A model generated the notes under the pieces. The model did no database searches and was not told the DNA's origin. It was given only the letters and a program-made list of their open reading frames with translations. Both the position numbers and the translations under genes were made by a program. 64,000 nucleotides of DNA from Closterium sp. Naga37s-1 (taxonomy: Eukaryota > Streptophyta > Zygnematophyceae > Desmidiales > Closteriaceae), in assembly GCA_947471745.1 (NCBI GenBank), contig CANJKZ010000180.1, positions 454,001-518,000 of the forward strand, written 5' to 3'. Below are positions 22,818-34,500 of the stretch, piece after piece; position 1 is the stretch's first letter, and every line of letters begins with the position of its first letter.

Positions 22818-23530
22818 GAGAGAGCGTGTGAGAGAGCGCGTGAGAGGGGCCATGAGAGAGCGCGTGCGCGTGAGAGTGCACGTGAGAGTGCGCGTGAGGG
22901 AGCACGTGAGAGAGCGCGTGAGAGAGCGCATGAGTGAGTGCATGAGAGAGCGCGTGAGAGAGCGCGTGAGAGAGCGCGTGAGAGAGCGCGTGAGAGAGTG
23001 TGTGAGAGAGCGCATGAGTGAGTGCGTGAGAGAGAGCACGTGAGAAAGCGCATGAGAGAGCGCGTGAGAGACGCATAAAAGAGCGCGTGAGAGAGTGCGT
23101 GAGAGAGCGCGTGAGAGAGCGCGTGAGCGAGCGCGTGAGAGAGCGCGTGAGAGACCGCGTGAGAGAGCGCGTGAGAGAGCGTGTGAGAGAGCGCATTAGA
23201 GAGCATGTGAGTGAGTGCGTGAGAGAGAGCACGTGCGAGAGCGCGTGAGAGTGCGAGTGAGAGAGCGCGTGAGAGTGCGAGTGGGAGAGCGCGTGAGAGT
23301 GCGCGTGAGAGAGCGCATGAGAGAGCACGTGAGAGAGCGCGTGAGAGAGCCCATGAGAGAGCGCGTGCGAGTGAGAGCGCGCGAGGGAGCGCGTGAGGGT
23401 GAGCGTGAGAGAGCGCGTGAGAGAGCGTGTGAGAGTTCGCGTGAGAGAGCGTGAGAGAGCGTGAGAGAGCGCATGAGTGAGTGCGTGAGAGAGCGCGTGA
23501 GAGAGCGCATGAGATGGCGCATGAGCACGC
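22818..23530. repeat. GAGAGCGCGT array, second part
   Basis: Continuation of the decameric array after the LTR-like insertion. Confidence 0.9.
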
Positions 23531-24089
23531 TAGGACGTAAGCTCTAGCATCTATTCTGCTGGTGCTTGGGCAATTGGGGCTACTTATGCAAACGAGTGTC
23601 GCTTTCTGCACTGGCGCTCAGAGTGCCGGCTTCTAAGGTGTTGGCGCCTCAGACGCTTGTCTAGGCTGCTGGCAACTAGTGAGCTAGTGCCTAGCACGCT
23701 CGCGCAGCGGGCTCTAACGCTTGGGCGCTGGCACCTAGTGTTCTGAGCCCTGTGGAGCTCGTACCTGAAGCGCTCATGGCCTTGGACACCTATCCACCAA
23801 CCCTGGGACGCTTACTGCTTAAAGCGGGCGGGCGCGTTGCCGTGCGCTGGCGCCTTTCTGGAGTTCATCGGTCAGCGCCTCGCAGCGCACTCGTGCACTG
23901 CATTGCACGGGCTCCTTTCTGCTATGCGTTGACGCCTTGTGCAATGCATGTGAGGGAGGGTGATTTGTATTTCTTGCTTGGCCTCCTGTAAGAGCACGTG
24001 TGCTGCAGTATCCTGTTTTTGCTTTCTTGTGCACACTGTGTAAACATATACTGTTTTTTGTGTAAGGTGTGTTTTGCTTTCTTTGTTCT
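23531..24089. other. Unique DNA, no supported gene
   Basis: Contains degenerate GGCGCTGG/CGCCT words but no clear repeat or exon. Confidence 0.3.
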
Positions 24090-24300
24090 TGCTTTCTTGT
24101 GCAGGGAGTGTGTGCGTTTACTTTCATGTTTTAACTTTGTGCAGGGCGTGTGTGTGTTGACTTCCCTGTTTTGTCTTTGTGCAGGGCGTGTGTGTGTGTT
24201 GACTTCCCTGTTTTATCTTTGTGCAGGGCGTGTGTGTGTTGACCTCCCTGTTTTTGCCTGGGCGTGTGCGTGTTGACTTCTCTGACTTTGCTTTGTGCAG
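24090..24300 (+). repeat. About 40-bp tandem unit containing an acceptor-like CTTTGTGCAGG
   Basis: Five units of T-rich run + GTGCAG + GGCGTGTGTGTGTTGAC. The last (24293-24300) is followed by an open stretch encoding RVRELRREMREGG... to a TAG at 24373. It resembles the acceptor-junction duplications in ALG5 and GT47, but no gene is established here. Confidence 0.4.
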
Positions 24301-24374
24301 GCCGCGTGCGTGAGCTGAGAAGGGAGATGAGGGAAGGAGGGAGGGAGGGTTATAGGGAGGGTATGGTGGGATAG

Positions 24375-26586
24375 GCTAGCAATTATTTATGCATTTCTGA
24401 ATTTTATTCATGACGGCTGTGTGTTCATAACGGTATCTGTATCTATCTGTGCTTGTTCGCGTGTGTTTTCATGTCTGTTCGTTGTGTTTGTTTCACTGTG
24501 GGGTTGCACTTCGATGCGTTCACAACCGTTACGTGGTGTTGTATAATTGTACGTGCGTTTGCATTCGTGTTTGTGGGATGTATGTTTCAAAGTACGGTGT
24601 TACTGCGTGTCATATATGCAATTAGAGGTTGTTAATCGTCTTGGGGGCAGCGTGTTTTCGCTGTTTCAACGACCCCATCAACCGCTGTTGCTACATGATG
24701 CATTTTAACATTCACTTCGAAGCATCCACTCCACCTCATACCTTGTTGTTTATTTGTACAATTGCATTCGTTCATGTTGATGCCAGAATATTATGCTCGG
24801 CCGTACGATCCGCCGTATTTATCGACGAGATTGGGACGGTCGAGCAAGTTCATGGTTCAACATGATACGTACGTGCGTTCCTTTATTTGGTTTTACATAT
24901 GGGGATCCCATTCAAGAGTGTTTTTTATCCACTATTTGAGGCATCCGTTTGAACACAGTTTCAAAACATTCAAACGGGTGCCCCAAAAAGTGCGTAAATA
25001 TCACTCTTCAATTGATATCCCCAAAATGTCAAACCAAATATATAGGGTTGCTACGCAACCCAAAAAGGGAATCAAATTGCTGCCTCCCGCAGCATTTGCG
25101 CATGGCGCCAAGAAGCCGCAAACATTCCTCTGATTGGTGCAATTCGCATGTTACAGAAATTATCCGCATGGCACAGTCTTGCTTTCGGGATGAGGGGCAG
25201 CTACAGAATTTTTTTCTGTTGTGCAAAATCACATTCCCTTCCCACGAGGGTACCTGAAGAGCCAATCGACATCGCCCACACTCTCTGAACTACTACGATT
25301 GGTTACCAGGCCCCTGCGGTTCACGATTTTTTGCGAGCAGTTGTCAGCTTGACATGGGTCACTCGGGTCCCTCAGCGAAACGTCTATTCCAAGCTGCGAT
25401 AAGGGCGCGGTGCATTCGATGCACTTTGACAGAGTTCGAGCCCCAACCACTTTTCAACGCAGATTAAAACTTCGTAAACGTATTTAACCGTGTAGAACCT
25501 TTCTGCGAGTTGAATCTTTTCAGAACTTCGACTCTAATGTACGACGCCCTAAAGTAACATCGACGCCCTAGCCAAAAGGGATGTTGGTAAATTCTGACGG
25601 AGGGACTGGAGCAGGATTTCGTCCCCACGCTCCCAGAGTATGCATTCTTGCAGCAGCGATGCCGCCGCCATGGTATTCTGGTCGCTTGCCTTGAAGATCT
25701 TATCTCATGTGCCCTACCTCCTCAGTCAACAAATAACCTACTGTACTCCCCGTCTCTCGCCGCACGCTCTAAGATCCACATTCCTGGGTCACGTGATTAA
25801 AAGCACGATTGCCACTTATTCTCACGTTCCTCGTGCCTTGAAATCCGGCCAACGAGTAGAATCCCTTTTCCAGCTTCTTACCATGTCATTTTATGCGCAA
25901 ATTACGACTTCGCACGGGGCAAACGTGGTGTAGGGAATACCGAGTCCAGCAGAGCGTGTGTGTAAAAACCGGATTCCCCTCACCACCGCAACGGACGCAC
26001 CCTTGGGCCCACATTCATCCTATTGCAAAGCAACAGTAGAGTTTGCCCCTCAGGCTATCACCACGCGACTCGTCGCCTATTCTTAGTGTACACTGTACCG
26101 AACTCACGAAGGATGTGTGGGCCCCCAAGGAGATGATTGGGTCAAAAATTGCGAAGGCAGAAGTATCGTAGTCTGATCGGATTTTCCTGACAATGCCACA
26201 CAGACTGTATTTCACGGCACCAGCTGTCGGCTCTCAGACTGAGGTTTACCAGCGAGGTTGCCTTGCCTCGTCGCCACTGTCTTCTCGAGGAATCCACTGG
26301 CCGTCATTGGCGCAAATGGAGTACACTACTTGTACAGCGAAAACAATATCGAGTCGCAGTCAGCGCTGCTTATGCTTCTACGAGTACCACTCTCCTGCCA
26401 GCTTTGCAATTCGAACATCACTAACGCGTCTCAGCCCGACTACTGCTATCCCTGATTTCAACATCTGGACCACGCACGGAGGATCACGCAAGCACGCTTG
26501 CGACCGGCGAGACGCCATTATAGTACCTGCACCAGCTTTCCCAGAGCGCGTCGTAGAGGTACTACTGACCAGCGTGTCTTGCGGGC
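24375..26586. other. Unique DNA upstream of the kinase gene
   Basis: Ordinary composition with scattered short ORFs and no recognised exon. The last few hundred bases presumably hold the kinase promoter and 5' UTR; no convincing TATA box was picked out. Confidence 0.35.
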
Positions 26587-29500
26587 ATGAGCGCCATCGC
26601 AGTATCGCACGGAATCCGCCACGCGCTTCGTCACTTCGACTCTGCAATGGTAGATCTTTCGTCAGAAATGCCTCACCTAGTCGAAGCCGTCGGGAGGGCT
26701 TCGCCGAACCTTCCAATCGACGCTCCGGCGGTGGTCGGAACCGCCGGTGAGACCGCAACGGCCCCGCCGTCCCCGCCGCATTTCGCGGATCTTTACACCT
26801 CCCCGCAAGCCTTCTCCGAGTCGCCGTCAATGTCGGACTTTTCCCAAGACTCGCCCGCGCCAAACCTTCCCCGCGGCCCCCACAAGTCGGACTTTCCGCA
26901 GACCCCTCCCGCGATGTGCTCAGACCCGGCGCGGTTAAGCCGCGGCGGACTGCGCCGACACCGCCGCGTCGCATCGTCCCCGCAATCCGGCCCGTCAGAG
27001 TTGGAAGGAAGTCTCGACGGCAACGCGGAGCGAGAAGGAACGCAGCGCATCGTAACGCCCAAGATCGATGGTCGAAATGCCGTGCGGTCCCGCCACAACC
27101 GCCGTTCCACCGTCGGCGGCGAGGCCGGCAGCGGAAGCACCGAGACGGGCAGCAGCGGGGGAAACGGCGGGCATTGCGGCGACTTGTACGGCAGACAAGA
27201 GCTGGTACGCCTGGTCCCAGCGGGCCAAATCACAGCCGTCTCGGGGTTTTCGCCCAAGTCTCCCTCGGTTGTGTCACTCTCGAGAAAGTCACCGCTGCCC
27301 AAGTCACCTTCGTCTCAGCCCTTGCCTCGGCCCGGGGCATCGCCGCCGCGTCGCACTTCCTATTCGAGCGACGCCATCCCGCTACAACGCGGCGGCTGTA
27401 GCGCGGAAATGCCGCTACAGCCGCCGGAGGGAGGACTACTCCGCGGAGTACCGCGCGGGTCGTCGTATGGGGCGTCGTGCGGGTCGTCGCCGGGGGCGAA
27501 CAGCCCCGGCATCAACATCCAGCGGAGCCCCTTCAGCGCGGCTGGATTCCGCTCGCCGCGCGATGATGACGCGACGGCGTGTGCGGCGGAGCTATCTTCC
27601 ACTCCCTGCGAGGGTGTCGCGCGGGCCCCTCCGCGATCCCCGGCGGTCGGCAGGCTCGCGGCAGCTCGAGCGTGGAATAAGATGATGGCGATGCCGCCGT
27701 TGAGCACGGAGCTGTCAGCGCCGCCGGCGGAGCTGCCATCGCCTTCTCCGCGCGGCGTTTCTACTACTGGTACTACCAGTGGACGTACTAAAAGCACTTT
27801 CCATCCGCTGTATCCTGAAGTTGAGGCGCCTCGACACTCGTCGGCGGAGCTGTCTCCGCACGGCGCTACTATCACTCCGCCTCAGCGATCCCCCCTTTCC
27901 CGTTCCCGACATCCCCGCTCCCCGCTTGCGCTGGCTTCTCCCGCGTCCGCGCGCGCCTTCCCCGTGGCTGGGGGAAGAGCGGTGAGCACCGAGAAGCTTC
28001 TCCGCATCAGCCGGGAGGATTGCATTGGGAGCAGCAGCAGCGCCAGCAGCGGCGGCAGCGGCAGCAACAGGAGCAGCAGCAGCAGCGACAGCAGCATTGG
28101 CAGCAACAGCAGTAGCGACAATGGCAGCACCGGCAGCGACGGCGGCAGTGGCATCAGCAGCAGGCGATTAAAACGTGGGCAGCGGGTGTCGTTGGAAGGA
28201 AGCGCCAGCGCGGAGATCATCACGGCCGCGGAAGCCGCCACAACGGCGACGGCGGCGGCGGCGGCGGTGGCGGGAGCGGAGGCGATCGCGAGCGCTGCGC
28301 CGGACATTCCGCTGGACCTGCTGGAGTCCGCGCGGCGGCTGATGGCGGAGTGCGAGGCGCGCGGAGTGCGCTGGGAGCTGCTGAACGCCGCGGGCGGCCT
28401 CAGCGGAAGCTCCGCGGAGGCGGATCTCGCAGCTTTGTCCCCGAACCCCGGAGCGGAAGCTCCGCGGGCGGCTCTTCGCGCTGCTCCCGCTCGCGCTACT
28501 CCCGCTCGCGCTATTCCCGTCTCCCGCCTGCGCCGCGGACGCGTGTCCTCCTGCTCCTCTCTCCCCGTCTCCGCCGACCTAACTTCCGCGCTCCCCTCTT
28601 CTCCGCTTTCTACTTCCCCGCTTTCCCCGTCCCCGCTTTCTCCCCTTTCCGCCGCCTCTGCGCGTGTCCTCCCCGCGGCCTCCGCGAAACCCGCTCCCGC
28701 GGAAAGCCCGTCGTGGAGAGACCGTTCAGGTGCGCAAGGTAAGGAGCGTGCTCAAGATTCGCTTGCCGTTGCCGCGCAGCGGCAGCAGCAGCAGCAGCAG
28801 AAGCAGAAGCAGCAGCAGCAGCAGCGGCAGCTTGTGGGGGCCTCTAAACGAGATCGCGTGAAGCAGCTGCGCGTTTTGGGGAAGCACGGAAGCTTCGAGC
28901 AACTCTCGGGATTCTTTTCCAATGTGCTCTCCCTTTCCCGGGGCAGCAGCGGGGATGGCTCCACCAATAGCGGATGCAGCAGCCCCTGCCCGAGCAATCC
29001 GGGCAGCTTGCTGGAAAAAATATCTGCGGGGGGGAAAAGTGCCAAGCCCACGGATTTCGTGCTCAGGATGCCCTACGAGGATATCAAGGCTCGATATTCG
29101 CTAGGGAAGAAGGAGATTGGTGAGGGCAGGTTCGGTTCCATCCGAACCTGCCTAGAACGGAGCTCCGGCAACTTCTACGCCTGCAAGACAATTTCCAAGA
29201 AGATTATTGAGGTGATTAGAGCTATTATTGTGTACACCATTTTCATCATACCCACTCCTGCCAATGCCTTGCAGTCCCTTTCCCACCCCCCATCCCATCC
29301 CCTCTAAATTACCTGTTCCCTCTGATGCATCTTTTAGAACGCAGAATGCCTCCTTGTCTGGTTGATCTCCCAACTTTTTTCCTTAATCTCCACTTTTTTT
29401 TTGCAGACCCACGAGGAAGCAGAGGACGTACGGCGTGAGGTGCTGTTCCTTGCAACGCTGAAAGGCCACCCCTACATCGTCACACTCAAGGAAGCACTAG

Positions 29501-30281
29501 AGGACAAAACGGCCATCCACCTCATCATGGAGCTCTGTCCGGGCGGCGACCTCTTCGAGAGAATCAAGTCCCGCGCCCAACTCACCGAACCCGAAGCAGC
29601 TTCAATCCTTCGGCAGCTGCTAGAAGCCCTGATCCACTCCCACTCCTTGGGAATCCTCCACCGTGACGTGAAGCCCGAAAACATCCTCCTTTGTAGCCCC
29701 TCCAGCTGCTCTTCTATAAAGCTCATCGATTTCGGAGTTGCTACAGTGCTGCCGGAGGGTGCACTCTGCAACGAGGCTGCTGGAACTCCGGAATATATGG
29801 CACCTGAAGTGTATGATGAGAAATACGGATTTGGCGCCGATGTATGGGGTGCCGGGGTTTCACTCTATGTGATGCTTTCGGGGATTCCGCCCTTTTGGGA
29901 GTCGACCAATCAGAGTTTGGAGCAGGCCATAAGGAGCAAGAAGGTTTCTTTCAAGCACTGGAAGTGGGCGGACGTGTCGGGGGAAGCGAAGGAGCTTATA
30001 ACGAGGATGCTGGAGAAAGACCCGAGCAAGCGCATCACTGCCCAGGAGGCTCTAGGTGAGGGTTGGCCTTGGTCTCGGTTTTCCCATTTCCATTCTCATT
30101 ATAGCTCCTTTTTTTTCCCCCTGAATGCCTTGCATGACACCCACTTTTGGAGAGATTTGGCATTGGGTTGGTCTGGATGTGCGCATCTCACCATCGCCCG
30201 TTCCCATCTGCCATTCTTTCCCTATCTCCCCCCTCCGCAGAGCATCCTTGGATCACCAAGCTTGCTCCAGCTGCAGCATGA
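26587..30281 (+). CDS. CaMK/CDPK-like serine/threonine protein kinase with long disordered N-terminus
   Basis: Exons 26587-29211, 29407-30055 and 30241-30281 join in phase to 1104 residues. Residues 1-830 are low-complexity: Pro/Ser/Arg-rich, a Ser/Gly run near 480-530, an Ala run near 550, polyGln near 735-755. The kinase domain starts near 836: glycine loop GEGRFG, Lys in FYACK, C-helix Glu in DVRREV, HRDVKPEN, DFG, MAPEV, DVWGAGVSLYVMLSG, then a short LEHPWITKLAPAAA tail. The subdomain sequences resemble the CDPK/CaMK group, but there are no EF hands or autoinhibitory junction, as in PEP-carboxylase-kinase-like or CRK-like enzymes. Acceptors are TTTGCAG and CTCCGCAG. Donors are GAG|GTGATT (weak) and TAG|GTGAGG. 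An in-frame ATG at 26647 is an alternative start. Substrate unknown. Confidence 0.88.
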
Positions 30282-30350
30282 TTCGTCTGAAGCTCGCTAC
30301 CTCTGCAGCACACTACCTCTGCAGCATGATTCCTCTGCAGCATGATTCCT
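30265..30350 (+). repeat. CTGCAGCATGATTC repeats around the kinase stop codon
   Basis: Three to four copies of CTGCAGCATGATTC or variants overlap the stop codon and early 3' UTR. Confidence 0.8.
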
Positions 30351-31450
30351 TTGAAACTCACAAGCGCGGGCATGAAGGGAGGGCACACAATACGAGTCAT
30401 GTCTGTTCCTCAGAAGCTACCATACTACAGCCAACATTCATCCCGAGTGGTGTACATGCAGTGGATGGAAACGCCAGGGTAGCTGTCCGCAAAAATGACC
30501 CACCATTCAGGGTCCCTTTTTTTATTCTGCCCGGTACTGCAACCTGGGCTGCATTACCATTCAGCTGCTGCTGGTGTTCTCCCTTCTGCTGCCGATGGTG
30601 TCTTTTTTCTTTTTTCTTTTTGTGGGTGGCTGGCTGCCCACCTGGACCCACAGTAAGTTGATAGTAATTACTGGGATTGGGCCAGCTCACGGCCGTAAGG
30701 CTTGTGTGGTTAGGAATAGTTTTTGGGGCCACTTGGGGATGGCTTTTTAGTGTAGCTTTTTGCCTCCCTCCAGTGGTGCTTTATCTATATTCTATATGTA
30801 ACTTCCGCATGGCAATGTACCATATGTAGGAGGAAGTTGCTTTGAAATTGTTCCTTCTTTTACAATGTTGAAGCATGGTGTACCTTCCATATATGTACTT
30901 CTTGTGAGGCCTCCGCCTTTAGCCCTTAGAAATAATGCAGAGATGGATGGTTAATATTACTCGTTATTTTCCAGTGGTTGACCGTACAACATCAGGCTAG
31001 CTTTATTCTGAAGAGCTGTGAAAACCTGTCGCATCTCACGACAGTATCCCATAGCAACATTCGTTTCAAAACATGGCAGTACGCGTAGCACAGTGCCCCG
31101 TGCCAGACCGTAACAAAGGCACAGCACCCCATTCCCCACCACTCGAAACCACACCATTCACAACCACACTCCAAATCCAAATTCAGCAGGCACATTCACC
31201 AAGCATGTACACACAGGAAGCGGAGGGTAGAACATAAAGGTATATGGGAACAGGTTATGCTTAGACCTGATGCTGATCAGAGGGGCAGCGCGGACAATGA
31301 TGTAGCTTGGAAAGCTACGGTAATATAAAACGAGAGAAGCGGCAAGGGGGGAACTGGAAATACATTGAGTGAGCTCAGATTAATCGCATGTTGGAGTGGC
31401 AGTGCAAAAACAAGTGTAGATGAGAAGCGTGAGTGCATAAGAGAGGAGTG
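30351..31450. other. Kinase 3' flank and intergenic DNA
   Basis: Probable kinase 3' UTR with T-rich stretches, then unique DNA. No supported gene. Confidence 0.35.
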
Positions 31451-31454
31451 AAAT

Positions 31455-31597
31455 TGCACCTGTTGTACCAGGAAGGGAGTGACAGACCTGGTCCGCAGCA
31501 CTGATAGGGGCAGACTCGTTATAGAGCAGACTCGTTATAGAGCAGACTCGTTATAGAGCATGGTCGTTATAGAGCAATCTCTACTGCACCGACTGTA
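31455..31597 (-). repeat. Copy of the GT47 gene end plus 18-bp repeats
   Basis: The segment around GACCTGGTCAACAGCACTGA and the GCAGACTCGTTATAGAG unit of the terminal exon is repeated downstream of the stop, with CAGACTCGTTATAGAG in tandem at 31510-31560. Confidence 0.8.
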
Positions 31598-34500
31598 CTA
31601 GGGAAGGGAGTGACTGACCTGGTCAACAGCACTGATAGGAGCAGACTCGTTATAGAGCAATCTCTGCTGCACTGAGTGTAGCTCCGTCTGCATGCGCCAC
31701 AGGAGGCTCATATCCAGCAGCATCACATCGAGGCGCATGGCTGTTTCGTGCACGTCCATGGGATCAATGTTGAGAGAGAAGGCACTGCAAGGGGGGTGAG
31801 TAACAGACAGTGCAGGGTGTGTGGATGGGGGGATGGAGAGGATGAACAGCTCATATTCATATCCAGCAGCATCACATCGAGATTCATAGCTGTTTCATGC
31901 ACGGCCATGGGATCAATGTTGAGCAAGAAGGCACTGCAAGAAGAAGGTGGGGGGAGGGGAGAGAGGGGGTAGATGGCACGGCTTGTACTCATATCCAACA
32001 GCATCGCATCCAGGCGCATGGCTGTTTCATGCACGCCCATGGGATCAATGTTGAGCGAGAAGGCGCTGCAGGGTGGGTGGGTAGAAGACAGTGCAATGAG
32101 TGTGTGTGTGTGGGACGTGGGGAGGAGCGGGGGGACGGCACTGAGTGCTGCTCAGTTTGCTCCCTCATTGGGGCACCGAGTGCAGTGCAGCTCGGTCTGC
32201 TCCCTCATTGGGGCACCGAGTGCAGTGCAGCTCGGTCTGCTCCCTCATTGGGGCACTGAGTGCAGTGCAGCTCGGTCTGCTCCCTCATTGGGGCACCGAG
32301 TGCAGTGCAGCTCGGTCTGCTCCCTCCTTGGGGCACCGAGTGCAGTGCAGCTCGGTCTGCTCCCTCATTGGGGCACCGAGTGCAGTGCAGCTCGGTCTGC
32401 TCCCTCCTTGGGGCACCGAGTGCAGTGCAGCTCGGTCTGCTCCCTCATTGGGGCACCGAGTACAGTGCAGCTCGGTCCGCTCCCTCATTGGGGCACCGAG
32501 TGCAGTGCAGCTCGGTCTGCTCCCTCATTGGGGCACTGAGTGCAGTGCAGCTCGGTCTGCTCCCTCATTGGGGCACCGAGTGCAGTGCAGCTCGGTCTGC
32601 TCCCTCATTGGGGCACCGAGTGCAGTGCAGCTCCGTCTGCATGCGCCACAGGAGGCTCATATCCAGCAGCATCACATCGAGCCTCGTGGCTATCTCGTGG
32701 CTATCATACTCGTACACACCGTACCGTACCACTCAAGGCAGAGCCACACCATACCGTGCCACTCAAGACAGAGCCACACCATACCGTGCCACTCAAGACA
32801 GAGCCACACCATACCTGCACTGGAAAAAATGCACCCAGGGGTGGCGGTGGTGGTGAACGTAGGTGAATGGGACGCAGCAAGTATTCGTCGTTTGTACTTC
32901 AACAAACCTGAACATACCTGAACATACCTGAACATACCTGAACATACCTGAACATACCAGAACATACCAGAACATACCTGAACATACCAGAACATACCTG
33001 AACATACCTGAACATACCTGAACATACCAGAACATACCTGAAAATACCTGAACATACCTGAAGGGCAGCGAGTGCAACCAGGGGTGGCGGTAGTGGTGGA
33101 AGAAGGTGACTGGGATGCAGCCGTTGACGACAGCTTGCGCCATGCACACCATCTCGTGCCAGTGAGATGCGTCTGGGAGACAAACACAGAACACTGCTCC
33201 CTGCATCGCTGCCGCGGCTGCATGGGGGGAAAGCTGGGAGCATGGGGCGGAGCAGGGATAGGCGCATAGAGGTGGGGGTGACGGGCGGAGCAAGGGTAGG
33301 TGTGCATAGAGGTGGGTTTGAGCCGTGCACACCATCTCATGCCAGTGGGAGGCGTCGGGGAGACACACACAGAACACTGCCCCCTGCATCGCTGCCGTGG
33401 CTGCATGCGGGGGTAGCTGGGAGGAGGGAGAGGGGGAAAGGGGGGTAGAATGGGCACAAGAAGGCGACTGGGGTGCAGTTGGTGTGGTGAGTACGGCTTG
33501 AGCCGTGCACACCATCTCATGCCAGTGGGAGGCGTCCGGGAGGCACACACACAACACTGCTCCCTGCATCGCTGCTGCGGCTGCTGCATGGGGGGTGAGC
33601 TGGGAGAACAGGGGCGGGAGAGAATTGGCGAGAAATCGGCACAAGTGCGGGCGAGACTTGGCAAGAAATTGGCAAGTGTGGACAGGACTGATAAGATCAG
33701 AGGGCCAGGGCCCAACCATGTCCTTTTGAGGCGCCTCAAAAGAACGCCCCTCACACTGCCTCCCCGTTGAAACCCTACAAGGATGTAAAGATATAGTAGG
33801 CAGCCTCACCTGCAGCACCTCGCATCTCACCTGCAGCACCTCGCATCTCACCTGCAGCACCGCGCATCTCACCTGCAGCACCGCGCATCTCACCTGCAGC
33901 ACCTCGCATCTCCCCTGCAGCACCTCGCATCTCCCCTGCAGCACCTCGCATCTCACCTGCAGCACCTCGCATCTCACCTGCAGCACCTCGCATCTCACCT
34001 GCAGCACCTCGCATCTCACCTGCAGCACCTCGCATCTCACCTGCAGCACCTCGCATCTCACCTGCAGCACCTCGCATCTCACCTGCAGCACCTCGCATCT
34101 CACCTGCAGCACCTCGCATCTCACCTGCAGCACCTCGCATCTCACCTGCAGCACCTCGCATCTCACCTGCAGCACCTCGCATCTCCCCTGCAGCACCTCG
34201 CATCTCACCTGCAGCACCTCGCATCTCACCTGCAGCACCTCGCATCTCACCTGCAGCACCTCGCATCTCACCTGCAGCACCTCGCATCTCACCTGCAGCA
34301 CCTCGCATCTCACCTGCAGCACCTCGCATCTCACCTGCAGCACCTCGCATCTCACCTGCAGCACCTCGCATCTCACCTGCAGCACCTCGCATCTCACCTG
34401 CAGCACCGCGCATCTCACCTGCAGCACCGCGCATCTCACCTGCAGCACCTCGCATCTCACCTGCAGCACCTCGCATCTCACCTGCAGCACCTCGCATCTC

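Noticed and set aside
22140..23530. Arg/Glu-rich (RERVRERV) protein gene
   Set aside because: Decameric array open in several frames on both strands, interrupted by an LTR-like insertion; no start, splice or domain evidence.
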